In this document: one piece after another, positions 28,427 through 37,224 of the stretch
Layout of the letters: each line of letters opens with the position of its first letter
Position numbering within the stretch: the stretch's first letter is position 1
Assembly (NCBI RefSeq): GCF_016862215.1
Contig: NZ_BOMN01000033.1
Span: 1-64,000, forward strand
Direction of reading: 5' to 3'
Source of the DNA: Winogradskya humida
GTDB lineage: Bacteria > Actinomycetota > Actinomycetes > Mycobacteriales > Micromonosporaceae
DNA length: 64,000 nt
Notes under the pieces: generated by a model
What the model was told of the DNA's origin: nothing
Seen by the model: the letters and a program-made list of their open reading frames with translations, nothing else
The model's database searches: none
Translations under genes and position numbers: made by a program

Positions 28427-30655
28427 TCAGCGGATAACAGAAACTTCGTCAACGATCATCGCCGAACGGGAAAGATGCGGCATCGTCGGGTTCCCCGCCA
28501 GGTGCGGGCGGATGCGGGTGAGCATCACCCGGAACTGGTCGAGGCGGTGCAGCGGCACCCGGCGCTCGCGCAGCACGGATCGGGCGATCTCGGCCGCGGC
28601 GTCGTGTTCGCCCCGCTTCTCGTGGGTCATCGCCGCGATCCAGCGCATCTCGCCCTCGAGCTCGGGGTCGGTGGTGCGGGCGGCGACCCAGCCGGCCTCG
28701 GCGGCGCCGTTGCGGCCCTGGCTCAGCAGCAGCCGGGCGAGCCAGGCGGTGAGCACCAGGCGTTGTTCCGGGGCGACGGCGTACTGGGCGCGGGCCCGCT
28801 GCAGCACCGTGACCGAGAGCTGTGGTGCCCGGGCTGCGAGGTCCTCGATGCGCGAGGTGAGCCACTGCGCGACCGGGCCGTCCAGCGGCACCGGGCCGGC
28901 GAGCAGCTGGGCGACGACCCGCTCGGGCGGGCCACCGGCGTCGGCGATCCGCGAGGCGAACGAGCGGTGCAGCATGATCCGCAGCGAGTGGGGCGTGCCC
29001 TCGTGCAGCACCCGGGCGACAACCCGGTGCTGGAAGAAGACCCGCTCGCCTGCCGCGCCCAGCACCCCGGCGGACACGGCCGGGGTCAGCGCCCGGACCA
29101 GGTCATCGGTGGAGCGGTCGGTGACCAGGGCGAGCTCGCCGAGCATGCAACCGGGCTCGGCGTCCGGATCGGGACCGGCGTTCAGGTATGCGACGGCGCG
29201 CAGCAGCTGCCGCGTCTCCTCGCTGAACGCGGCGAGATGCGCGGCGACCGTGGCGGCGAGATCCGGGCTGAGCCGGGCCAGATGCCGCAGGTAGCAGGGA
29301 CTTCCGGCGGCGTCGGTGAGGATGTCCTGCAGCATCCGCGGGTCCGGTGGCTCCGGGGCCACCGCGCGGACCAGCTGGGTGGCGGCGGGTGTCCCGAGCG
29401 GCTCCAGCTCGACGACCTCGTCGACGGGCACCTCGCGCAGCTCTGCCGAACCGGGCCGGCCCGCGGAGATCAGCAGCAGCGGCTGCTCGGCCGTGGCGGC
29501 GTGCAGGGCGGCCCAGACCCGCAGCGTGAGCGGGTCCGCCCACTGCAGGTCGTCGATGACGAGGATCAGCGGGGCCTGCTCCGCCGTCGCGCGGATGAGC
29601 TCCACCGCGCGCGGCACGATCTGGTCGGCCGGCCCGTGCTGCACCAGCTCCCGGGCGGAGTCGCCGGACATCGCCGACTCGAAGCACTCGCGCAGCACCC
29701 CGAGCGGCGTCCGCCGGGACAGCTCGTCGGCGACGGCCCATCCCGTGCGGCAGCCGGCCGGGGTCGCGCCGCGCAGAGCCACGGTCATCAGCGCCGATTT
29801 GCCCATGCCGGGTGGGCCTTCGAGACGCAGGCTGCGACCCCGGCCGTCGGCCACCTCGACGGCGGCCCGGCGCAGGCGGCGCAGTTCGTCGTCGCGGCCG
29901 AACAACGTCGCGCGGTCGGACGGCACCGGCCAGGGCCCGCGCCCGGGTGCCCGGGACGGCGGTGCGTGCCGCACAGCGGCGTGCCGCGCGGCCTCGGCGG
30001 GGCGTCCGGCTCCCTGCAGCGCGGTGCCGAGCATCGAGTGCAACTGCTCCTGCAACGGGTACGCGCTGACGAGCCCCCGCAGCACCGTGATGGCCTCGTC
30101 GAAGCGCCCGGTCTCGATGAGCAGCGTCGCGTGCCGTTCGGCGGTGGCGAGCCGGAACTCCGTCAGCCGCAGCCGCTGGGACTCGGCGAAGGGTCCGGGC
30201 ACCCCGGCCAGGGCCTCGCCGTGCCACAGCTGCAGCGCCGCGCTGATCGCCGTCAGCTCGGCCTGCCGGTCACCGGTGGCGCGATGCCGTTTGCTCTCCT
30301 CCCGCAGCGCGTCGAACCGGAAGACGTCGATGTCCTGCTCGCGCAGGTGCAGCTGATAGGTGCCGCCGCCGGAGGTGAGCACCTGCCCGGCGGCCCAGCG
30401 GTCCCGGCTCGGCTCGAGGACCCGGCGCAGGGCCGAGACGTACGTGTAGACGTTGCCGGTGGCGCTGGCAGGCGGGTCGTCGCCCCACAGCGCGGCGACG
30501 AGCTGCTCGCGGGAGACCGCGTGGTTGGCGTTCAGCGCGAGCATGCTGAAGACAGCCGTCCGTCGCGCGGACCCGATCGGGAGCTCGGCGCCACCGCGCC
30601 ACGCCCGGACCGGGCCGAGCAGGCGGAGGTCCATGCCCTCGTGCTCTGCCGACAT
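28427..30655 (-). CDS. SARP/AfsR-like regulator, shorter tandem copy
   Basis: The 742-aa product has the same layout as the next gene downstream: winged-helix DNA-binding domain (MDLRLLGPVRAWRGGAELP), BTAD (~100-240) and an ATPase module with Walker A GPPGMGKS (~280) and Walker B LILVIDDLQWADP. Its helical C-terminal part is much shorter. The ATG at 30655 has GGGAAG upstream; an ATG at 30634 just before the DNA-binding domain is possible. The two SARP genes are probably an operon arising from duplication, and they lie between the ESX operon and the paralogue of the large ESX protein, so control of the ESX system is a reasonable but unproved guess. Confidence 0.88.
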   Translation of the reverse strand: MSAEHEGMDLRLLGPVRAWRGGAELPIGSARRTAVFSMLALNANHAVSREQLVAALWGDDPPASATGNVYTYVSALRRVLEPSRDRWAAGQVLTSGGGTYQLHLREQDIDVFRFDALREESKRHRATGDRQAELTAISAALQLWHGEALAGVPGPFAESQRLRLTEFRLATAERHATLLIETGRFDEAITVLRGLVSAYPLQEQLHSMLGTALQGAGRPAEAARHAAVRHAPPSRAPGRGPWPVPSDRATLFGRDDELRRLRRAAVEVADGRGRSLRLEGPPGMGKSALMTVALRGATPAGCRTGWAVADELSRRTPLGVLRECFESAMSGDSARELVQHGPADQIVPRAVELIRATAEQAPLILVIDDLQWADPLTLRVWAALHAATAEQPLLLISAGRPGSAELREVPVDEVVELEPLGTPAATQLVRAVAPEPPDPRMLQDILTDAAGSPCYLRHLARLSPDLAATVAAHLAAFSEETRQLLRAVAYLNAGPDPDAEPGCMLGELALVTDRSTDDLVRALTPAVSAGVLGAAGERVFFQHRVVARVLHEGTPHSLRIMLHRSFASRIADAGGPPERVVAQLLAGPVPLDGPVAQWLTSRIEDLAARAPQLSVTVLQRARAQYAVAPEQRLVLTAWLARLLLSQGRNGAAEAGWVAARTTDPELEGEMRWIAAMTHEKRGEHDAAAEIARSVLRERRVPLHRLDQFRVMLTRIRPHLAGNPTMPHLSRSAMIVDEVSVIR

Positions 30656-30993
30656 GGCTTCCCAACCTAGTTCGTCGTGGGATTTCTCCCGCTTCTCGGC
30701 GGTTGAAGCTGCAACCTAACGCAACTCGCCGACCAACGCCCCCGTTGAGTACCGCTGTGACACGCCTCGGCCCGCCCTTACCCACATCTACATGTGGTCC
30801 GCAAGTGGCCGAACGGCGCGTGCGCATAACCATAGCGCTGACTTACGGGATCCATGGATCTCCCTTAACCCACTTTTAATAACGTTCATCTTGGGAGCGT
30901 GGGTGGTGGGGGTGGGCAATGAACCCGGTCGGGCAGGGCATTGCAACCCATCCGGTCTTCCGGAGACGGCGGGTCGGCTGATGGACTCGCAGG
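30656..30993. promoter_or_regulatory. Divergent intergenic region with palindromes
   Basis: This ~340-bp region separates the leftward SARP operon from the rightward small gene and is markedly less GC-rich around 30820-30900. It holds an inverted repeat CCACAT-CTAC-ATGTGG (30782-30797), a perfect 12-bp palindrome GATCCATGGATC (30849-30860), and an AT-rich patch (CTTTTAATAACG near 30871). No convincing reading frame fills it. Confidence 0.55.
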
Positions 30994-31347
30994 GTGGCGG
31001 CCGACCGTGAAATTTCCTCATCTCCTTTCGCAGGTGAGCTGTTCCTGACGCTCGCGACCGAGGGGCGGTTGGTCGTGGACACTGCGCGGGCCAACGAGGT
31101 CATCGCGGGTCTCGAACGAACCCTCTCGCTCGCCCGGGCGCGGCTGCGCGTCCTGAAGATCTGGCAGCACGTCCCCGCGCAGCGGGTCGATGACCTGCCC
31201 CGCGACCTGGCCGACGACGTGGTCGACGCGGTCTTCGCCGATCAGCTCGCCCCCGGCCGGCTCGAGCAGGCGGTCGAGGAGCTGCCCAAATACATCGAGG
31301 CGCTGCGTCAGGCCCGCCGCAAGGTCGCGCCGGGCGACATTGCCTGA
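30994..31347 (+). CDS. Small helical protein of unknown function
   Basis: The 117-aa product starts at a GTG at 30994; a later in-frame start is possible because the first ~12 residues look untypical. It is mostly helical (TARANEVIAGLERTLSLARARLRVLKIW and a C-terminal helix DQLAPGRLEQAVEELPKYIEALRQARRKV). No transmembrane segment or known motif is seen. Its size and helical content are like those of ESX-associated small proteins, and it lies between the regulators that flank the ESX locus, but I cannot name a family. Confidence 0.65.
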   Translation: MAADREISSSPFAGELFLTLATEGRLVVDTARANEVIAGLERTLSLARARLRVLKIWQHVPAQRVDDLPRDLADDVVDAVFADQLAPGRLEQAVEELPKYIEALRQARRKVAPGDIA

Positions 31348-31394
31348 TCGTTATCTTGTCCGGAGTTGATGATCTGACCTGCGTCGATAGATGG

Positions 31395-31438
31395 AACCTT
31401 CACAACCCCCGCCAACCTCTGAAGACGGTGTGAAGGTT
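31395..31438. promoter_or_regulatory. 10-bp perfect inverted repeat upstream of the LuxR-type gene
   Basis: AACCTTCACA (31395-31404) and TGTGAAGGTT (31429-31438) are exact reverse complements separated by 24 bp, ending 64 bp before the regulator start. The spacing suits either a regulator binding site pair or an mRNA leader hairpin. Confidence 0.6.
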
Positions 31439-31502
31439 TTCTGAAGAACGTTTCCGGAGACTGGCCCGGCTGTAACGAAGGACCACAAGCCGGAGGTTGA
31501 CC

Positions 31503-32126
31503 GTGGAACAGATTCGGGTGGCGCTGCAGGCCTCGGATCCGCTGAGCCAGGCGGGTCTCGCCAGCTATCTTCAGGCGCGTCCGGAGCTTCTGCTGGTCCG
31601 TCAGGCCGATCGGGCCGAGGCCAAGGTGCTCGTGGTCTCCTGTGACCGGCTGACCGGTGAGGTCGTCGCCACGCTGCGTCGCTGCGCGGCCGAGGTCGGC
31701 ACGCCCGTCGTCCTGGTCACCGGCGAGATCACCGAGACCGAACTGCTGACCGCCGTCGAGTGCCGCGTCGTCGCGATCCTCCCGCGGGCCGCGGTCACCG
31801 CCGAGCGTCTCGCGCACAGCGTGCTCGCCGCCGCCAACGGTGGCGGGGTCATGCCGCCGAACCTGGTCGGCGAACTGCTCAAGCACATCGAGCGGCTGCA
31901 GCGCGACGTGCTCACCCCGAACGGGCTCAACGCCTCAGGCCTGACCCCGCGCGAGATTGATGTGCTGCGGCTGATGGCCGACGGGCTCGACACCAACGAG
32001 ATCGCCGGCGAGCTGTGCTACTCGGAGCGCACCGTAAAGAACGTCATCTATGGCGTGACGCACCGCCTCAAACTCCGTAACCGTTCGCACGCGGTTGCTT
32101 ACGCATTGCGTGCTGGCATGATCTGA
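31503..32126 (+). CDS. LuxR/NarL-type regulator with an atypical receiver domain
   Basis: The 207-aa product starts at a GTG at 31503 with CGGAGG seven bases upstream. Residues ~1-120 have the size and strand-helix pattern of a response-regulator receiver (IRVALQASDPLSQAGLASYL), but the phospho-acceptor strand reads VLVVSCDRL and the acidic pair is reduced to SD, so standard phosphorylation looks unlikely. The C-terminal domain is a clear LuxR helix-turn-helix (LTPREIDVLRLMADGLDTNE followed by SERTVKNVIYGVTHRL). The next gene starts 4 bp downstream, so this regulator is co-transcribed with the paralogue of the large ESX protein. Confidence 0.88.
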   Translation: MEQIRVALQASDPLSQAGLASYLQARPELLLVRQADRAEAKVLVVSCDRLTGEVVATLRRCAAEVGTPVVLVTGEITETELLTAVECRVVAILPRAAVTAERLAHSVLAAANGGGVMPPNLVGELLKHIERLQRDVLTPNGLNASGLTPREIDVLRLMADGLDTNEIAGELCYSERTVKNVIYGVTHRLKLRNRSHAVAYALRAGMI

Positions 32127-32130
32127 CGGG

Positions 32131-34548
32131 ATGCGTACCGGAACGGACACCTCGCCCATCGGCAGGCACACCGTCGGCAATGCTCTCGTACTGCACGCAC
32201 GGGACAAGATCAGTCCCGAGGCACAGTCGCTCGCCCTCACCGTGGTGGAGGACGACGAGAACGACATTGTCGTCCTCGACCTGCACGATGACCTGCCTGT
32301 GGGCATCTGGGAGTCCGTTGCCGCGGCCCTGCCCCGGCGGCGCCGGGGCATCCGGCTGGTCGTCTGCGGCACCGGGCAGGACACGTCCGTCCTGGCCGGA
32401 CAGTGGATCTCCGACCGGCTCGGCCGCCCGGTCGTGGCGCCCTACGGGCAACTGATCCGGGGAACGTCCGGCGCGCTGTTCGTGCACGCGACCGAGGGCA
32501 GCGGGTGGGTCCGCTACAGCCGTGGCCGGCCGCCGAGCTGGGAGGCGAAACGATATCCCCAGCCGGTCTGGGACGAGGCCGCGACCGACGCGTTACCCAC
32601 CAGCGCGAACGGAATGGTCGAACCGCTGCCCGGCGGGGTCTGGATCCGCGACACCCGCGACGAGGCGGCGCTGCGCGAGCACTGGCAGTGGCTCGCCTCC
32701 GCCATGCCCTGCCAGCCGGAGGCGTTCACCGTCGTCCTGGGCTGTCCCGGCACGCCGCCGCTGGCCCTCGACGACATCGCCCGCTTCTGGCACGAGCTGG
32801 TCGATCTGGGCCGGGACCACGCGCGCTTCATCCAGTACGGCCCCGTGGCGCTCCCCGAGGGTGAGTCGCTCGGGCAGGCACTCGCCGATCTGCTCGGTAC
32901 GCCGGTCGTCTGCTTCACCGGGGTGCCCGTCGGCCGCCCGGAACGCCCCCGGATGCACACCGTCGCACCGGACGGCCGCCTAGGCTGGCAGGTCTACGCC
33001 CGCGAGCTCGGCTACACGCCCCGGGCCCGGCCCACCGTGGCCGCCGAGGTGCCTCGGGTCATCAGCTACCAGGCCCCGGAGATCCTCGGCGACGAGATCT
33101 CCCCGCTGATCTTCCGATACGCCGACGACGCGGTGGTGGAGATCCTTCAATCAGGCCTCTGGGTACGCCCGGCGGAGCCGCCCCGCCACGCCGAGCGGAT
33201 CCGTGCCCGCACCGCCGACCCCGCGGTCCACGCCGTAGTGATCGAAGACGGTCAACCGGCCCGCATGACCCGCCTCCGCGAGCTGGCCGACGACCTGGTC
33301 GCCCGGCTCGACCAGGCCACCCGCGAACGAAGCACCCTGCAGCTCGCCTCCGCGGTGGTGGTGACCTCGCGTAACTCCGCGCCCGCGGGCGGCACGATCG
33401 CGGACGGTCTCACGCACAGCTTCACCCTGTCCTCCCTCACGGAGACGCCTGCTCCGGCCACTTTTGCGGTCGCGACCGAGCTGCCGGTCTCGGTGCCGTT
33501 GCCGGCTGCCCTTCCCAGCCGCCGGTTGGCTCAGGCGGTGCCGGCGATCGCCGTGCCGGACGTGACACCGAACCTCGCCGTGGTGCCGCCCTGGGCCGCG
33601 CCCGCGCCCGACCTGCCGACCCGCGCCGGCACCACGCCGCGGATCAGCCCCCGCGCGGCTGAGGCACCCGTCCTGCCACCCTCCGACGCGGTGCGCGTGC
33701 TCGCCGCCGTGGAACAGGTTCTCCTGCGCCCTTCTGCCGGCCCTAAGCACCTTTCGCATGGGGTGCCGCGGTTGTTGCGGTTCCAGGAGCTGCCCGAAGG
33801 GGGCCCGCTCGGCGTGACCGATCCGGGCGAACTGGGCGAGGAACGCGCGTGGCTGCAGGACGCCCTCCGGCACGAGTTCGACCTGGCGGCCAGCTCGGTG
33901 TCCCGGATCCTCGCCGAGTACCCCGGGTACTCGGCCGGCTCCGACACGATGGCGGACGCGGTCGCCGTACGCCTGTATCTGTCCGCGGTGGGTGACGGGG
34001 TCGACGATGCCCTCCGCGAAGGGGTGTCCGAAGGTCCGCAGGTGCCGTTCGCCCGGTGCGTCAGCGGCGGCCTGGTCCGGCTGCCGAGCCACCGCGGCGC
34101 GACCATGCAGGTCTCGGACCTCTGCGCGGCCGACCTGCGCCGGGTGCGCGAACGTCAGGTGCTGCGTGAGCGCGGCTTCACCCATGCGCTGATCGACCCG
34201 CCCGCCGACCTGCCCGGCGGCGTCGACGTGCTGATCTGGTCGATGACGGGGCGGCGTACGCGCCTGCTCGAACCCGACGACGAGCACCGCGCCGAATCAC
34301 GGGTGGTGTTCCTGCCGGGCACCAGTTTCAAGGTGCTCGACGTCGTGGAACCCGGCGAGGGCACCCGCGGCCTGTTGCTGCTGCGCGAGCTGGCCGCCGA
34401 TGAGCCGGTCGCCGACAAGGTCCCCTTCGACGACCTGGCCCTGGGCGCCCTGCACCGCGCGATCGAGCAGGCCCGCACCTCGGGCCTGCGCGCCCAGGTC
34501 GGCCGGCTGGCAGCCGAACGCTTCCTCGCCGTGCCCGGGGTCTCCTGA
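32131..34548 (+). CDS. Paralogue of the 1203-aa ESX-locus protein (805 aa)
   Basis: It aligns along its length with the product of 17720-21331. The N-terminal duplicated alpha/beta domains are closely similar ([57 protein letters not shown]). The linker is much shorter (~residues 390-540), and the C-terminal domain is conserved (EERAWLQDALRHEFDLAASS, VPFARCVSGGLVRLPSHRG, WSMTGRRTRLLEP, SRVVFLPGTSFKVL). As in the first copy, the Glu-x-Glu of active ADP-ribosyltransferases reads E-S-R. There is no signal peptide or membrane segment. It is linked to the LuxR-type gene 4 bp upstream. Function unknown; conservation between copies shows that both end domains are under selection. Confidence 0.82.
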   Translation: MRTGTDTSPIGRHTVGNALVLHARDKISPEAQSLALTVVEDDENDIVVLDLHDDLPVGIWESVAAALPRRRRGIRLVVCGTGQDTSVLAGQWISDRLGRPVVAPYGQLIRGTSGALFVHATEGSGWVRYSRGRPPSWEAKRYPQPVWDEAATDALPTSANGMVEPLPGGVWIRDTRDEAALREHWQWLASAMPCQPEAFTVVLGCPGTPPLALDDIARFWHELVDLGRDHARFIQYGPVALPEGESLGQALADLLGTPVVCFTGVPVGRPERPRMHTVAPDGRLGWQVYARELGYTPRARPTVAAEVPRVISYQAPEILGDEISPLIFRYADDAVVEILQSGLWVRPAEPPRHAERIRARTADPAVHAVVIEDGQPARMTRLRELADDLVARLDQATRERSTLQLASAVVVTSRNSAPAGGTIADGLTHSFTLSSLTETPAPATFAVATELPVSVPLPAALPSRRLAQAVPAIAVPDVTPNLAVVPPWAAPAPDLPTRAGTTPRISPRAAEAPVLPPSDAVRVLAAVEQVLLRPSAGPKHLSHGVPRLLRFQELPEGGPLGVTDPGELGEERAWLQDALRHEFDLAASSVSRILAEYPGYSAGSDTMADAVAVRLYLSAVGDGVDDALREGVSEGPQVPFARCVSGGLVRLPSHRGATMQVSDLCAADLRRVRERQVLRERGFTHALIDPPADLPGGVDVLIWSMTGRRTRLLEPDDEHRAESRVVFLPGTSFKVLDVVEPGEGTRGLLLLRELAADEPVADKVPFDDLALGALHRAIEQARTSGLRAQVGRLAAERFLAVPGVS

Positions 34549-34577
34549 CCGAGCGTCGCGCAGGTAGCGTCTGCGGC

Positions 34578-35171
34578 ATGACAACCGGCGGCCTCCGTGA
34601 TCGTTTTCGGGCACAGATGCGTCAGGAGGTCAAGGACGCAGCCCTGCGTCAACTCTCCGAAGGCGGTCCCGGGACCCTCTCCCTGAACGCGATCGCCAAG
34701 GAACTGGGCGTCTCCGGCCCGGCCCTCTACCGCTACTTCGCCAGCCGCGACGCCCTCCTGACCGAGCTGATCCTCGACGCGTACGCCGACCTCGCACTCG
34801 CCCTGGAAGGCGCCCCGCCGACCCTGGCGGACCACGCGGCGGCCTACCGGGCCTGGGCACTGGCCGCACCGCACCGATACCGGCTGCTGTTCAGCGCACC
34901 CCTGCCCGGCTACGACCCCCACGACCAGAGCCTCGTCGCCGCGGCCCACCGCGCCATGACCAGCCTGCTGACCGTCACCGAGCCGCTTCCCCCGGTCCCT
35001 GACCCGCTGGCCGCCCAGCTGTCCACGTGGTCCGGTGCGGAACCAGCGGTGGCCCTGCACGCGGTGACGGCGTGGAGCCGGCTGCACGGCTTCGTCAGCC
35101 TCGAGATCGAGGGCAACTACGCCTCCATGGGCCTCGACCCCGACGAGCTCTTCCGCACCTTCGATCTCTAG
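34578..35171 (+). CDS. TetR/AcrR-family transcriptional regulator
   Basis: The 197-aa product has an N-terminal TetR helix-turn-helix (AIAKELGVSGPALYRYFASRD, residues ~38-60) and a C-terminal ligand-binding region containing a WHG-like segment (HRYRLLFSAPLPGY). The target is not evident: no clear palindrome is seen in the 29-bp gap upstream. It converges on the LD-carboxypeptidase gene; the two stop codons share CTAG at 35168-35171. Confidence 0.92.
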   Translation: MTTGGLRDRFRAQMRQEVKDAALRQLSEGGPGTLSLNAIAKELGVSGPALYRYFASRDALLTELILDAYADLALALEGAPPTLADHAAAYRAWALAAPHRYRLLFSAPLPGYDPHDQSLVAAAHRAMTSLLTVTEPLPPVPDPLAAQLSTWSGAEPAVALHAVTAWSRLHGFVSLEIEGNYASMGLDPDELFRTFDL

Positions 35172-36211
35172 AAGTGCGCGGTGATCCGCCGAGCGGGCCC
35201 GTCCACCGTCACCTTGCCGCCGTACGGCAGCACCCACTGCGGATCCGTGTGCCCGAAATCGACGCCGAACACGATCATCGCCCCGGGGTTGTAGGTCTTG
35301 AAGGCCTTGAGCACGGCCGCGCGCTGCTCCTCCCGATAGACCTCGCGCTCGTCGCGTGGTTTCGGGTTGAAAAGCGCCGTCCCCTTGGCGGTGGCGACGA
35401 GCACGGCCGGGAACTGCTCCAGCAACCCCCGCTCCCCGAAGTCACGCAGCACCCGGAAAACCTTGGTGGCGGAGGGCAACTCCTCCGACGTCTCCATCAG
35501 CAACACACACCCGGCGTAATCCTCCACCGGCCGAACCCACCGGCTCGCCGCCGCGGTCGCGTGCATGACCTCCAAGCTCCCACCCCAGGTCGGCGCGGTG
35601 ACAACCCGGTCCGCCCGATGCCAGACCCGCCCCGGACTCGGGTACGGCACGGGCGCCTCGGTCAACGCCGCCGGTTCACCCCAGTTCAGCTCCTCGTCGG
35701 TGAACTCGGCAAGGGCCTCGACCTCCACATCCCCGCTCTCGAACAGCGCAGCCCGCAGCGACCGCTCCACGATGTCCTCAACACCGCCACCCCGTCCGAG
35801 CTGCACCATCGTCGACAGCCCGTGATAGCTGGCCACCCCGTGATACCAGAGCCAGTTGTGCAGATTCGTGTTGTCGGAATATCCGAAGAACGGCTTGGGG
35901 TCGGCAACAAACGGCGCCGGATCCAGATGCCGCAGCAGGGTGATCTGGTCATCGCCCCCGATGGTCGCCAGCACCGCCCGGATCCCCGGATCCGCATAGG
36001 CAGCCATCAGATCGGCAGCCCGCTCCTGAGCCGACGCCGCCTGCCGCGTGGTCGGGAACTCCACCGGCTCCACCCCGAAAAGCTCTCGCAGCCGCCGCAA
36101 CCCCTGCTCATGCACGGCAGGAAAAACTTCCGGCGCGGCGAACGACGGCGAAAGCACAGCCACCCGATCACCGGGCGAAAGCTTGGGAGGCATCAAAAAC
36201 GAAGGTCGCAT
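35168..36211 (-). CDS. LD-carboxypeptidase family protein (peptidase S66)
   Basis: The 347-aa product matches the S66 family, which cleaves L,D-peptide bonds in murein tripeptide/tetrapeptide recycling or degrades peptide antibiotics (MccF branch). The N-terminus has the family opening (LSPGDRVAVLSPSFAAP), then GIRAVLATIGGDDQ and the nucleophile motif GYSDNT (Ser112). The C-terminal half has the typical VLLMETSEE stretch with the catalytic Glu and a late His in GVDFGHTDPQ. No signal peptide is present, which suggests a cytosolic enzyme. The ATG at 36211 is used, with 36193 as an alternative. Confidence 0.9.
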   Translation of the reverse strand: MRPSFLMPPKLSPGDRVAVLSPSFAAPEVFPAVHEQGLRRLRELFGVEPVEFPTTRQAASAQERAADLMAAYADPGIRAVLATIGGDDQITLLRHLDPAPFVADPKPFFGYSDNTNLHNWLWYHGVASYHGLSTMVQLGRGGGVEDIVERSLRAALFESGDVEVEALAEFTDEELNWGEPAALTEAPVPYPSPGRVWHRADRVVTAPTWGGSLEVMHATAAASRWVRPVEDYAGCVLLMETSEELPSATKVFRVLRDFGERGLLEQFPAVLVATAKGTALFNPKPRDEREVYREEQRAAVLKAFKTYNPGAMIVFGVDFGHTDPQWVLPYGGKVTVDGPARRITAHF

Positions 36212-36233
36212 CCCCGAATCCAACCAGCCCCGC

Positions 36234-37154
36234 TCACCGCCACCACTCGGCCTCGCGAATCGGCCGCAGCGTGACCCCGAACGTCCCCGCGAACCACCGG
36301 GCGAGCTGGGTCTCGATGACAAGGTGCTCACTGGCCGCATGTGACACCCCGATGAGCGTCATCCCCGTCGTGGCCGCAAACCGTTCCACCTCTGCGAACT
36401 TACGGCGACCGTAGTCACCCTCGATCCGTACGTGCAGCTCCCCGGTCAGATAGGCGTGCGCGCCGAGCCGTTCCGCCACAGCCATTTGATCGACGTGGTC
36501 GCCGATTCCGCCCACCACCGCGACCCGTGTGATCTCCTCACGCGCCGCCCCCTCCACCTCGACAAGACTCACCCCGAACAACTCGGACGCCCGGTGCACA
36601 AGCCGGTCGCTGGTCGTGGGCGCGATGTCGGCAAGGAGCCCGGCATGACCGTCGCCGTACGGCCAGAACCGCCCCACCACGCTGCCGTCCAGCGCCTCGA
36701 CAATGGCCGCGGCAGTACCGACCTCGAGCGAGATGTCCATCGGCGCGTGGCACGAATACATCGAGAGCCCGCGGGCGGCGATGGCCTGCAACTGCGCCTC
36801 AGCGATCGGTACGAACCCCTCGGCCCACACGTCATGCACGGGCGACCCGTTGCGTACGTCGATCGGATGATGCGTGATCAACAAGTCCCCGGCCCGGGCG
36901 ACCGCCAGCCACGCGTCCAGCACGTGCGCCGAAGGCAGACACGCTCCGTAAACAGCCCCCACCGACTCGAGCCCACGCCGCATCAGCCCGTTGAACCGCT
37001 GGCTGAACCCCGGCTCCACGAACCCCCGCCAGTCGAATCCCACTTCGTCGAACACCCGCGGCACATGCCGGCTCATCGCAGTGTCGGGGCCGGCCGCGTC
37101 AAGGTCGAAGAGCGCATCCAGCTCCGCGGTGACGTGATCGAGTCTGATCGCCAT
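36234..37154 (-). CDS. Nif3-like dinuclear metal centre protein
   Basis: The 306-aa product has the Nif3/DUF34 metal-binding signatures: LLITHHPID, a YSCHAPMD segment and a late GVSHAASEH segment whose His/Glu complete the dinuclear site. The insert region and C-terminal RVAVVGGIGDH are also typical. The family is widespread; proposed roles include GTP cyclohydrolase I-like or metal-dependent hydrolase activity, but its function is not settled. It is on the same strand as, and 22 bp upstream of, the LD-carboxypeptidase gene. Confidence 0.85.
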   Translation of the reverse strand: MAIRLDHVTAELDALFDLDAAGPDTAMSRHVPRVFDEVGFDWRGFVEPGFSQRFNGLMRRGLESVGAVYGACLPSAHVLDAWLAVARAGDLLITHHPIDVRNGSPVHDVWAEGFVPIAEAQLQAIAARGLSMYSCHAPMDISLEVGTAAAIVEALDGSVVGRFWPYGDGHAGLLADIAPTTSDRLVHRASELFGVSLVEVEGAAREEITRVAVVGGIGDHVDQMAVAERLGAHAYLTGELHVRIEGDYGRRKFAEVERFAATTGMTLIGVSHAASEHLVIETQLARWFAGTFGVTLRPIREAEWWR

Positions 37155-37224
37155 TGACGCACCCTAGGGTCTCGGCAGTCCGCGGGTCACCCGCAATTCC
37201 ACCAGGCTCGCCGGCAGCTCACCG

